64,000 nt of DNA, from the NCBI GenBank assembly GCA_021648725.1, contig JAKISF010000015.1:1-64000 (forward strand), given 5' to 3'. How positions within the stretch are numbered: the stretch's first letter is position 1; every line of letters begins with the position of its first letter. Made by a program: the position numbers and the translations under genes. The stretch is from Bacteroidales bacterium (lineage in GTDB: Bacteria; Bacteroidota; Bacteroidia; Bacteroidales; JAADGE01). This document shows, in pieces, positions 9,789-18,207 of the stretch. The notes beneath the pieces are model-generated. The model did not search any database and was not told the origin of the DNA. It saw only the letters and a program-made list of their open reading frames with translations.

Positions 9789-10556
9789 ATGCTGTCAAAA
9801 AGTAAAATAAAATTCTTTAATTCGATAAAATTAAGAAAATATCGTAAAAAACATAAGCTTTTCGTTGCCGAAGGTAAAAAAATAATTAAAGATTTAGTTG
9901 ATTCGGGTTTTGTTGTTAAATATATTGTTGCCGAAAAAAATGATTTTGATTTTAAGTTGAATTCGTATGCAGAGTTAATTTTGACAGAATCCTCAGAGTT
10001 TAAAAAAATTAGCAGTTTAAAAACAGTTCCGGATGCAATAGCATATTTTCAAATTCCGGAATATAATTTAGAATATAATAATTTAAAAGATGAGTTAACT
10101 TTGTTTTGTGACGGTATTCAAAACCCCGGCAATATGGGATCAATTATCAGAACAGCTGATTGGTTCGGCATTTCAAATATAATTTGCTCGGAAGATACGG
10201 TTGATATATATAACCCGAAGGTTGTACAAGCAAGTATGGGAGCAATAGCACGAGTTAAAGTTCATTATGTTGATAAAGTTTATTTTTTTGACAGAATAGA
10301 GGGTAATATTTATGTTTACGGAACATTGCCGGAAGGTGAAGATTTATATAAAACAAATTTGAAAAAAGAAGGGATTATTGTTGTAGGAAATGAAGGTTCG
10401 GGTATTTCGGGTGAACTTTTAAAGTATGTTTCAAAAAAAATCAGTATCCCTAATTTTTCAAATAAAGAAAATAAAACCGAATCCTTAAATGCATCAATTG
10501 CAACTGCTGTCGTTTGTGCCGAGTTCATGCGGCAGAATAAAAAAGAGGAAAATTAA
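9789..10556 (+). CDS. TrmH/SpoU-family RNA 2'-O-methyltransferase
   Basis: A SAM-dependent RNA ribose methyltransferase of the SPOUT class, probably acting on rRNA or tRNA. An N-terminal substrate-binding domain (about 1-95) precedes the SpoU knot. The knot has motif 1 'NPGNMGSIIRTADWFG', motif 2 'VVGNEGSGIS' and motif 3 'IPNFSNKENKTESLNAS'. The start at 9789 gives about 255 residues. An upstream in-frame ATG at 9753 would put the coding region inside the divergent TamL gene and adds a hydrophobic stretch untypical of the family. The exact modified nucleotide cannot be read from the sequence. Confidence 0.9.
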   Translation: MLSKSKIKFFNSIKLRKYRKKHKLFVAEGKKIIKDLVDSGFVVKYIVAEKNDFDFKLNSYAELILTESSEFKKISSLKTVPDAIAYFQIPEYNLEYNNLKDELTLFCDGIQNPGNMGSIIRTADWFGISNIICSEDTVDIYNPKVVQASMGAIARVKVHYVDKVYFFDRIEGNIYVYGTLPEGEDLYKTNLKKEGIIVVGNEGSGISGELLKYVSKKISIPNFSNKENKTESLNASIATAVVCAEFMRQNKKEEN

Positions 10557-10569
10557 TTCCTCTGTCATT

Positions 10570-11595
10570 TTATTCTTCTGATTTTTTCCCGCTTTTCAAA
10601 AAGGCTCTTATTTTTTGTTCTAATTCGTCTGCAAGTTCAATGTTATCTGTCAGCAGTTTTTTTACAGCTTCTCTTCCTTGTCCCAATTTTGTATCTCCGT
10701 AGCTGTACCACGAACCGCTTTTTTGAATAACATCAAATTCCGCTCCCAAATCAATTATTTCTCCTATCTTAGAAATTCCTTCACCGTACATAATATCGAA
10801 TTCTGCTTTTTTAAACGGCGGTGCAACCTTATTTTTTACTACTTTAACACGAGTTTTATTTCCTATTACATCAGCATCGTCTTTTATTTGCCCTATACGT
10901 CTGATATCTAAACGAACAGAAGCATAAAACTTTAAAGCATTACCGCCTGTTGTAGTTTCGGGATTCCCGAACATTACTCCTATTTTTTCCCTTAATTGGT
11001 TTATAAAAATAACGCAAGTTTTTGTTTTTCCGATATTAGATGTCAGTTTTCTTAATGCTTGTGACATTAATCTTGCTTGCAAGCCCATTCTTGAATCACC
11101 CATATCGCCTTCTATTTCTGCTCTTGGTGTAAGTGCAGCAACAGAATCTATTACAATAATATCAACAGCTCCCGATCTTATTAAATGATCTGTTATCTCA
11201 AGAGCCTGCTCTCCGTTGTCGGGTTGTGAAACAAGTAGATTATCTATGTCAACACCGAGTTTTTTTGCATAAGAACTGTCAAAGGCATGTTCTGCATCTA
11301 TGAAAGCTGCAATTCCGTCTTTTTTTTGAGTTTCAGCAATAATGTGTATAGCCAATGTTGTTTTTCCTGATGATTCAGGACCGTAAATTTCAGTTACCCT
11401 GCCTTTCGGAACTCCGCCTATTCCGAGTGCATTATCTAAAGCAATTGAACCGGTAGAAATTGACGGTATATCAACTACTGCGTCAGAGTCTAATCGCATT
11501 ATTGTTCCTTTGCCGTATTCCTTGTCAATTTTATTTAATGTAGATTGTAAAGCTTGTAACTTTGCAGATTTTGTATCTTGTTCTTTTTTTGCCAT
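10570..11595 (-). CDS. recA: Recombinase RecA
   Basis: Forms the presynaptic filament on single-stranded DNA for homologous recombination and SOS signalling. Walker A 'GPESSGKT' is at 72-79, the 'DSVAALTP' Walker B/L1 region follows, and the L2 region starts '[19 protein letters not shown]'. Its 341 residues are standard. It lies 14 nt after bcp on the same strand with no terminator between, so the two are likely co-transcribed. No LexA-type box was recognised. Confidence 0.98.
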   Translation of the reverse strand: MAKKEQDTKSAKLQALQSTLNKIDKEYGKGTIMRLDSDAVVDIPSISTGSIALDNALGIGGVPKGRVTEIYGPESSGKTTLAIHIIAETQKKDGIAAFIDAEHAFDSSYAKKLGVDIDNLLVSQPDNGEQALEITDHLIRSGAVDIIVIDSVAALTPRAEIEGDMGDSRMGLQARLMSQALRKLTSNIGKTKTCVIFINQLREKIGVMFGNPETTTGGNALKFYASVRLDIRRIGQIKDDADVIGNKTRVKVVKNKVAPPFKKAEFDIMYGEGISKIGEIIDLGAEFDVIQKSGSWYSYGDTKLGQGREAVKKLLTDNIELADELEQKIRAFLKSGKKSEE

Positions 11596-11609
11596 AATTT
11601 TATTTGAAT

Positions 11610-12056
11610 TTATTCATTAAAAGCTTTCATTATTTGCTCAAAATGTTCTTTTGTTTTAACCTTTTTAAATATTTTTAATATAATACCCTTGTCATCAGTA
11701 ACAAATGTTGTTCTGAAAACACCGTCAAAAGTTCTTCCGTACATTTTTTTCTCTCCCCAGACACCACAATTAGTCATTATAATTTTTTCTGTGTCGGCAA
11801 TTAATTTAAACGGAAGTTTTAACTTATTTGAAAATTTTTCGTGAGATTGTTCGCTGTCAGGGCTTATTCCAATAACTTCAAAGTTATTATTCTTTAATGT
11901 ATCATAATTGTCTCTGAGGTTTATTGCTTCATTTGTACATCCCGGTGTATTGTCTTTCGGGTAAAAGTATAAAATTACTTTCTTTCCTTTTATATTTTTT
12001 TTCTCAATAAATTTTTCGAAGTCCGGAATAATGTCACCCTCTTTTAAATGTGTCAT
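11610..12056 (-). CDS. bcp: Thiol peroxidase, Bcp/PrxQ family
   Basis: A thioredoxin-dependent peroxiredoxin that reduces hydrogen and organic peroxides in the cytoplasm. The peroxidatic cysteine is C40 in '[10 protein letters not shown]'. The resolving cysteine that many PrxQ proteins carry five residues later is isoleucine here (I45), so it probably works as a 1-Cys type or uses the distant cysteine in 'TNCGVWG'. Its 148 residues are normal. It is the first gene of a likely bcp-recA unit with a promoter box just upstream. Confidence 0.92.
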   Translation of the reverse strand: MTHLKEGDIIPDFEKFIEKKNIKGKKVILYFYPKDNTPGCTNEAINLRDNYDTLKNNNFEVIGISPDSEQSHEKFSNKLKLPFKLIADTEKIIMTNCGVWGEKKMYGRTFDGVFRTTFVTDDKGIILKIFKKVKTKEHFEQIMKAFNE

Positions 12057-12069
12057 ATATTTTTTATTA

Positions 12070-12077
12070 CAAAATTA
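12070..12077 (-). promoter_or_regulatory. -7 element for bcp-recA
   Basis: TAATTTTG on the minus strand (12077 to 12070) ends 13 nt before the bcp start. Confidence 0.55.
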
Positions 12078-12214
12078 TCCTAAAAAATTGAAATATGAAA
12101 TAATGCCGAGTAAATAATATTTTAATGTTTTTTGAATAAATCACTTGTTTCATAAGATACACAGTGTCAGAAAATTATATTTTTGCATTAAGGGTTGAAT
12201 AATTTTTACTTAAA

Positions 12215-12222
12215 TAAATTTG
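12215..12222 (+). promoter_or_regulatory. Candidate -7 element for the 32-codon ORF
   Basis: TAAATTTG with a TTG 17 nt upstream at 12195-12197 gives a plausible promoter for the small transcription unit at 12.3 kb. The rest of 12057-12295 holds only a second possible box (TATTTTTG at 12178-12185). Confidence 0.45.
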
Positions 12223-12295
12223 AAACCTTTTTTTAATTTTTGCGTATATCCTAATAAACAAACCTTAATTCCTAAACCTTATAAAATAAAGCAAA

Positions 12296-12394
12296 ATGGA
12301 CGAAACTACAGAAAACATACAAGTAAGTGCAGAAACTGAAAGCCTTGTGGACAGTTTAATTGAGAAATATGTTGATTTAACTAAAATAGAGTAA
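12296..12394 (+). CDS. Small acidic ORF, 32 residues, unknown
   Basis: Not recognised. An ATG-initiated frame in the 446-bp gap between bcp and the Nudix gene encodes a 32-residue acidic peptide beginning MDETTENIQVSAE and ending in a possible helix (LVDSLIEKYVDLTKIE). The leader is A-rich (ATAAAATAAAGCAAA), like real Bacteroidota starts. A promoter box lies about 75 nt upstream and an intrinsic terminator 56 nt downstream, so the ORF sits in its own compact transcription unit. It could equally be a chance ORF in a noncoding RNA. Confidence 0.4.
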   Translation: MDETTENIQVSAETESLVDSLIEKYVDLTKIE

Positions 12395-12449
12395 TTTAGT
12401 TTTACATTAACTTTCGTTGCAGAATAATTGATTTTGGTTAATAAATAAT

Positions 12450-12476
12450 AAGCATGATAGGTTTTATCATGCTTTT
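12450..12476. terminator. Terminator between small ORF and Nudix gene
   Basis: A 10-bp perfect stem (12450-12459 with 12465-12474) with a 5-nt loop. It can terminate the plus-strand small transcript and, less well, the converging Nudix gene. Confidence 0.75.
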
Positions 12477-12502
12477 CTTACATATATAAATTTATGTAGG
12501 AA

Positions 12503-12952
12503 TTATTGAAAATGTACCCTTTTCAATGTAAAATCCAAAATCATCTTATGATCAAAAGCCAAATCCGGTAAATTGCTAAGGGAAAACCATGAAACTTCTT
12601 TAGCATCATCTCCTGCAGTAGTTTTTATTTTATTATTTCTTATCTTTGAATAAAAAACAACAGAAACTGTTCTTTCTCTCGGGTCTCTGTCAACATCGCT
12701 AAATGTATTAATTTGGATTAGGTTGTCAGCAATAATTCCGGTTTCTTCTTTTAATTCTCTTTTTGCTGCATTTTCTGTCGTTTCGTCAATATCAACAAAT
12801 CCGCCCGGGAATGCCCAAGTATTTTTAAAAGGTTCATGTTTCCTTTTTATTAATAATATTTTTGTCTCCTGTTCTTCTTCATTCAAAATTATACAGTCAA
12901 CTGTCAGTGCCGGTCTGGGATATTCGTAACAGTATTTCTTCTTTTTACTCAT
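12503..12952 (-). CDS. NUDIX hydrolase
   Basis: Hydrolyses a nucleoside diphosphate linked to another moiety, substrate unknown. The Nudix box is complete: 'GGFVDIDETTENAAKRELKEETGI' in pattern GX5EX7REUXEEXGU (G at its start, then E, RE and EE). The N-terminus 'YEYPRPALTVDCII' and the 'KRKHEPFKNTWAFPGG' lead-in are seen in ADP-ribose/sugar-nucleotide members, including NrtR-like proteins, but no C-terminal DNA-binding domain is present. An in-frame ATG 24 nt upstream (12976) lies inside the TATTTTTG promoter box, so translation must start at 12952. Confidence 0.88.
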   Translation of the reverse strand: MSKKKKYCYEYPRPALTVDCIILNEEEQETKILLIKRKHEPFKNTWAFPGGFVDIDETTENAAKRELKEETGIIADNLIQINTFSDVDRDPRERTVSVVFYSKIRNNKIKTTAGDDAKEVSWFSLSNLPDLAFDHKMILDFTLKRVHFQ

Positions 12953-12973
12953 GGCAGCGTTATATTTTACAAG

Positions 12974-12981
12974 CAAAAATA
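12974..12981 (-). promoter_or_regulatory. -7 element for the Nudix gene
   Basis: TATTTTTG on the minus strand (12981 to 12974). It overlaps the upstream in-frame ATG and so decides the start codon at 12952. Confidence 0.55.
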
Positions 12982-13122
12982 GTAATTAGTTTTTATATTT
13001 CAAATGCGAAACGTTTTTTTTGTGGAAACGCAATGTTAATATACAACAAATCAGAAGTATAGGCGTGAGGTAAGCTGTTGAAAACTTTTATTTATAAATT
13101 TTTATATCTTAGTGAAAATCGT

Positions 13123-13130
13123 TACTTTCG
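13123..13130 (+). promoter_or_regulatory. Candidate -7 element for gyrB
   Basis: TACTTTCG matches 7 of 8 bases of TAnnTTTG, 38 nt before gyrB. Confidence 0.4.
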
Positions 13131-13153
13131 CAGTCTTGTTTAAGAAAGAATAA

Positions 13154-15121
<1,968 letters not shown>

Positions 15122-15148
15122 GTAATCTAAGATTTAAAATTAATAATT

Positions 15149-15186
15149 ACAAAAAATCCCTCTTTAAAATAGGAAGGATTTTTTGT
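15149..15186 (+). terminator. Hairpin after gyrB, immediately before the cation transporter
   Basis: An 11-bp perfect stem (15149-15159 with 15176-15186) whose distal arm carries T6. It lies 27 nt after gyrB but only 6 nt before the first ATG of the next gene. Confidence 0.75.
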
Positions 15187-15192
15187 AGTTAA

Positions 15193-16140
15193 ATGGCTTA
15201 CTCAATAAACATTAAAAATATGGAAGGAACATCAAACAAGGCAATATATGGTGCTCTTATTGCAAATATAGCCATTGCGATAAGTAAATTTATTGCTGCA
15301 TCTTTTACAGGTTCATCTTCGATGATGTCTGAGGGAATACACTCTTTGGTTGATACCGGTAACGGTATTCTTTTGCTCTTGGGAATTAAAAAAAGTAAAA
15401 GACCGGCAGATGAAAAGCATCCTTTCGGTTATGGTAATGAGGTTTATTTTTGGAGTTTTATTGTTGCAATTTTAATTTTTGCACTTGGCGGCGGATTTGC
15501 TTTGTATGAAGGTATAGTGCATATTCTGCATCCAAAAGAGTTAAATGATGTTATATGGAATTATGTTGTTCTGTCCTTGGCAATTGTTTTTGAGGGCTCA
15601 GCTTTGCTTGTCGCATTAAAACAATTTAATAAAACCAGAAAAGGGAAGTCATTTTTTAGAGCTTTAGTTGATACAAAAGATACTTCAACAGCTGCAATTG
15701 TAATTGAGGACAGTGCTGCATTAGTAGGCTTAACCATTGCTTTGTTAAGTGTATTTCTCGGACAAATAACCGGTATCGTGTATTTTGACGGAATAGGATC
15801 TGTTCTTATCGGGCTTTTATTAATTAGTGTTTCCGTATTTTTTGCTTTAGAATGTAAAAGCCTTCTTATAGGCGAAGGGCTACAAGAAGAAGATGTTGAA
15901 AAAATTGTGCAAATATTAGCTTCCGAGAAAAATGTTACGGCATATAAAAGACCTCTCAGTCTGTATTTCGGACCTAATGAAGTATTAATTAATTTAAATG
16001 CAAACTTTAAAGACGATTTGATATCTGATGAAATAGAACAAACAGTTGACAGAATTGAAAAGCAAATAAAAAGTAGAATTCCCGCGGTAAATCGAATTTT
16101 TATTGAGGCAGAAACCATAAAAACAAATAAAACGAAATAA
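15193..16140 (+). CDS. Cation diffusion facilitator, ZnT9-like
   Basis: An inner-membrane divalent-cation efflux protein (Zn2+ or similar, driven by proton exchange). About six membrane segments precede a short C-terminal cytoplasmic domain. The TM2 metal site is 'HSLVD' and the TM5 region has 'EDSAAL'. The pattern 'SEGIHSLVDTGN...HPFGYGNEVYFWSF' matches the SLC30A9/ZnT9 branch rather than FieF. Its 315 residues are normal. A later ATG at 15220 would clear the preceding hairpin and is a real alternative start. Metal specificity is inferred. Confidence 0.88.
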   Translation: MAYSINIKNMEGTSNKAIYGALIANIAIAISKFIAASFTGSSSMMSEGIHSLVDTGNGILLLLGIKKSKRPADEKHPFGYGNEVYFWSFIVAILIFALGGGFALYEGIVHILHPKELNDVIWNYVVLSLAIVFEGSALLVALKQFNKTRKGKSFFRALVDTKDTSTAAIVIEDSAALVGLTIALLSVFLGQITGIVYFDGIGSVLIGLLLISVSVFFALECKSLLIGEGLQEEDVEKIVQILASEKNVTAYKRPLSLYFGPNEVLINLNANFKDDLISDEIEQTVDRIEKQIKSRIPAVNRIFIEAETIKTNKTK

Positions 16141-16156
16141 TTTAATTCAATATAAC

Positions 16157-16191
16157 AAGAAAGGAAGTTTTGTTAAAAGACTTCCTTTTCT
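16157..16191 (+). terminator. Terminator after the cation transporter (module copy A)
   Basis: A hairpin of GGAAGT against ACTTCC, extended by flanking AAGAAA/TTTTCTT with one bulge, ending in a T-rich run. It forms the front part of a repeat that recurs at 18102-18138. Confidence 0.8.
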
Positions 16192-16199
16192 TATTTTTG
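16163..16199 (+). repeat. Terminator-promoter module, copy A
   Basis: This 37-bp segment matches 18102-18138 at 35 of 37 positions, differing only by TT versus CA in the loop. It contains the terminator hairpin and ends with TATTTTTG, an exact -7 promoter box. The two copies flank the two-gene Septu-like cassette as direct repeats. Confidence 0.85.
16192..16199 (+). promoter_or_regulatory. -7 element for ptuAB
   Basis: TATTTTTG ends 15 nt before the ptuA ATG, giving a leader of only about 8-10 nt. Confidence 0.55.
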
Positions 16200-16214
16200 T
16201 AAAAATACTTCAAT

Positions 16215-17417
16215 ATGAAAATACAGAAATTAATACTCGAAAATTTCAGAGGTTTTAAAGGAAAACATGAAATTGAATTTAAACCTGATGTTAATGTTTT
16301 TGTGGGTATTAATGGTGCAGGGAAAACTACTGTTCTTGATGCTTTGTCATTTTTTTTAAGGTGCTTTATAGAAGAATATTCTACTCCATTAACATTTGAA
16401 TTCAGTGATAAAAATTCAATAAATATTGATTCTAAAACTGCAAGTTTAAGAGTGTATTCTAATAGCTTAGCCTATGACACAATAAAATTTGATGAAAATG
16501 GTTCTATTAGCTTTGGACTTTTCGGTGATACTAAAAAAGATGTTTGTCAAAAAGATATAAATAATTTACCTGTATTTTTATATTTTAATGTAAATTTTAA
16601 GGCTCCTCTTCTAGGTGTTGCTAAACTAAGTGAAATATACAAAGATGCATTAGGAATAAACTCTACTCATTTTAAAAACTTTTTTAATTGGTTTAACAAT
16701 GAAGAAAATATCGAAAATGAAAAAAGATTAAACGTAGATGATAAATACAGAAATCCCAAATTGGAACTTATAAGAAAAACAGTAATAAAGTTTTCAGAAG
16801 AAATTAAAGGATTCAAATTTGAGAAATTTAGAGTTCATCGAGATGCATCAGATAAAGCTCAATTCATTTTAGAAAAAGGGAAAAACAGGTTGTATTTTGA
16901 TATGCTTTCCAACGGTGAAAAAGCAATATTCTATTATGTTGCTGATATTGCCAAACGATTAGCAATTGCAACCCCTGGTAATCTTAATGCAAATAAAGAA
17001 GGTAAAGGTATTGTTTTAATTGATGAAATTGACTTGCATCTACATCCTTCATGGCAAAGAAAAATTATACCTGCATTAACTAAAACTTTTCCGAATATTC
17101 AGTTTTTTATTACAACACATTCACCACAAGTTTTAAGTAATGTTAAACATGATAATATTATTGTAATTGAGGATTTTAAAATTAAAAAAGATATTGCACA
17201 TACGCTTGGCAGGGACACAAATTCTATTCTTTATAATATTTTTAATGAAGAAAAAAGACCCGAAGAATATAAGCAAAAAATAAATTCAATTTACGAACTG
17301 GTTGATAATGATAAAATTACAGAGGCAAAAAAAGAACTTGATATATTAAAACAGGATATGGGAGAAGACGATGTTGAAATAAATCGTATTCAAATGCAAA
17401 TTGATTTAATGGAATAG
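16215..17417 (+). CDS. ptuA: Septu defence ATPase PtuA
   Basis: An ABC/OLD-like ATPase that fits PtuA, the sensor-effector partner of the Septu anti-phage system. The N-terminus 'LILENFRGF' and Walker A 'GINGAGKT' (31-38) are RecF/Rad50-like. The ABC signature 'LSNGE' is at 231-235, Walker B 'IVLIDE' at 266-271 is followed by 'IDLHLHP', and the switch histidine is H302 in 'ITTHSPQ'. A charged helical tail makes up the last 60 residues. Four nucleotides separate it from the HNH gene, the defining Septu pairing. Between Walker A and signature there is an asparagine- and phenylalanine-rich divergent region. Without the neighbour it would be called only an AAA ATPase. Confidence 0.85.
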   Translation: MKIQKLILENFRGFKGKHEIEFKPDVNVFVGINGAGKTTVLDALSFFLRCFIEEYSTPLTFEFSDKNSINIDSKTASLRVYSNSLAYDTIKFDENGSISFGLFGDTKKDVCQKDINNLPVFLYFNVNFKAPLLGVAKLSEIYKDALGINSTHFKNFFNWFNNEENIENEKRLNVDDKYRNPKLELIRKTVIKFSEEIKGFKFEKFRVHRDASDKAQFILEKGKNRLYFDMLSNGEKAIFYYVADIAKRLAIATPGNLNANKEGKGIVLIDEIDLHLHPSWQRKIIPALTKTFPNIQFFITTHSPQVLSNVKHDNIIVIEDFKIKKDIAHTLGRDTNSILYNIFNEEKRPEEYKQKINSIYELVDNDKITEAKKELDILKQDMGEDDVEINRIQMQIDLME

Positions 17418-17421
17418 GGCA

Positions 17422-18087
17422 ATGAAATATATCAAGAAGGAAAAAGAACCAAATAAATTAAAAAAATACAGAGAAACAACTTCTGATGCAACATATAAAG
17501 GATTTGTTGATACTGATAGTTTATTGAAAAAATCATTGTTGCAAGAACAAGGACATGTTTGTGCTTACTGCATGCAAAGGATAAGTTTAAAAAGAAGTTC
17601 AGGTAAACCGAAAATTGAAGTTGAACATATTTTATCACAAAAACACTATTCTGAAAAATCATTAGATTATAATAATATGCTTGCAGTTTGCAACGGTAAT
17701 CTCGGAGGAGAAGAACATTGCGATAAAAGCAAAAAAGAACAAGAACTAAAAGTTCTTTCACTTTTAAAAAAGGAATGTGAACATTTAATCACTTACAGTA
17801 CAAGCGGAGAAATAAAATCAATATCAAATAATACAGATGTTATCTATGACATAGAAACAATTTTAAATCTAAATAATCAGGATTTGATTGATATGAGAAA
17901 AAATGCTGTTATAAGTATTCTTAATGTTTTAAAAGAAGATTATCCGCAAACACAATGGAAGAAAGAGCATTTTGAAAAAAAGATTCATGAATATTCTGAA
18001 AAGAATACAGACAGTAAATATCTTCCGTTTTACGGATATATTATTTGGTATTTGAATTTTCTAAAAAGCAAACCAAAATACAATTAA
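17422..18087 (+). CDS. ptuB: Septu defence HNH nuclease PtuB
   Basis: An HNH endonuclease of the PtuB type, the family also found beside retron reverse transcriptases. The zinc-finger HNH core is complete: C47-x2-C50 ('CAYCMQRI'), the E68-H69 pair ('EVEHILSQ'), N84-N85 ('YNNML'), C90, and H99-C100-D101-K102. The region 'ILNLNNQDLIDMRKNAV' (near 145-165) is the family's conserved 'LNLN...LR' block. The 221 residues are full length and intact. With PtuA it would form a nuclease complex that cleaves nucleic acid when phage infection is sensed; this is known for characterised Septu and inferred here. Confidence 0.88.
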   Translation: MKYIKKEKEPNKLKKYRETTSDATYKGFVDTDSLLKKSLLQEQGHVCAYCMQRISLKRSSGKPKIEVEHILSQKHYSEKSLDYNNMLAVCNGNLGGEEHCDKSKKEQELKVLSLLKKECEHLITYSTSGEIKSISNNTDVIYDIETILNLNNQDLIDMRKNAVISILNVLKEDYPQTQWKKEHFEKKIHEYSEKNTDSKYLPFYGYIIWYLNFLKSKPKYN

Positions 18088-18101
18088 GATAAACAGAAAA
18101 A

Positions 18102-18138
18102 GGAAGTTTTGCAAAAAGACTTCCTTTTCTTATTTTTG
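18102..18138 (+). repeat. Terminator-promoter module, copy B
   Basis: The second copy of the 37-bp module at 16163-16199 (35/37 identical). The hairpin GGAAGT/ACTTCC with T-rich tail terminates ptuAB, and the TATTTTTG at 18131-18138 is a -7 box for pheT. Confidence 0.85.
18131..18138 (+). promoter_or_regulatory. -7 element for pheT
   Basis: TATTTTTG, exact TAnnTTTG, 69 nt upstream of pheT. It is the same box that drives ptuA in the other module copy. Confidence 0.5.
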
Positions 18139-18157
18139 GCATCTCAAAATTTGAAAT

Positions 18158-18183
18158 AGATATTAGACAATAATCTAATATCT
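18158..18183 (+). promoter_or_regulatory. Leader inverted repeat before pheT
   Basis: A perfect 10-bp inverted repeat (18158-18167 with 18174-18183) with a 6-nt loop lies in the pheT leader. There is no T tract, so it is not a terminator. It may affect RNA stability or be an operator; function unknown. Confidence 0.45.
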
Positions 18184-18207
18184 GACATCTAAATACTAAA
18201 TTCAAAA

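Noticed and set aside
15561-16118. 185-residue open frame on the minus strand opposite the cation transporter.
   Set aside because: It is fully antisense to a well-supported gene, its product is low-complexity Ser/Thr/Ile, and no promoter or family match supports it.
16215-18087. Reading the ATPase-HNH pair as part of a retron.
   Set aside because: No reverse transcriptase or msr/msd structure lies between or beside the genes.
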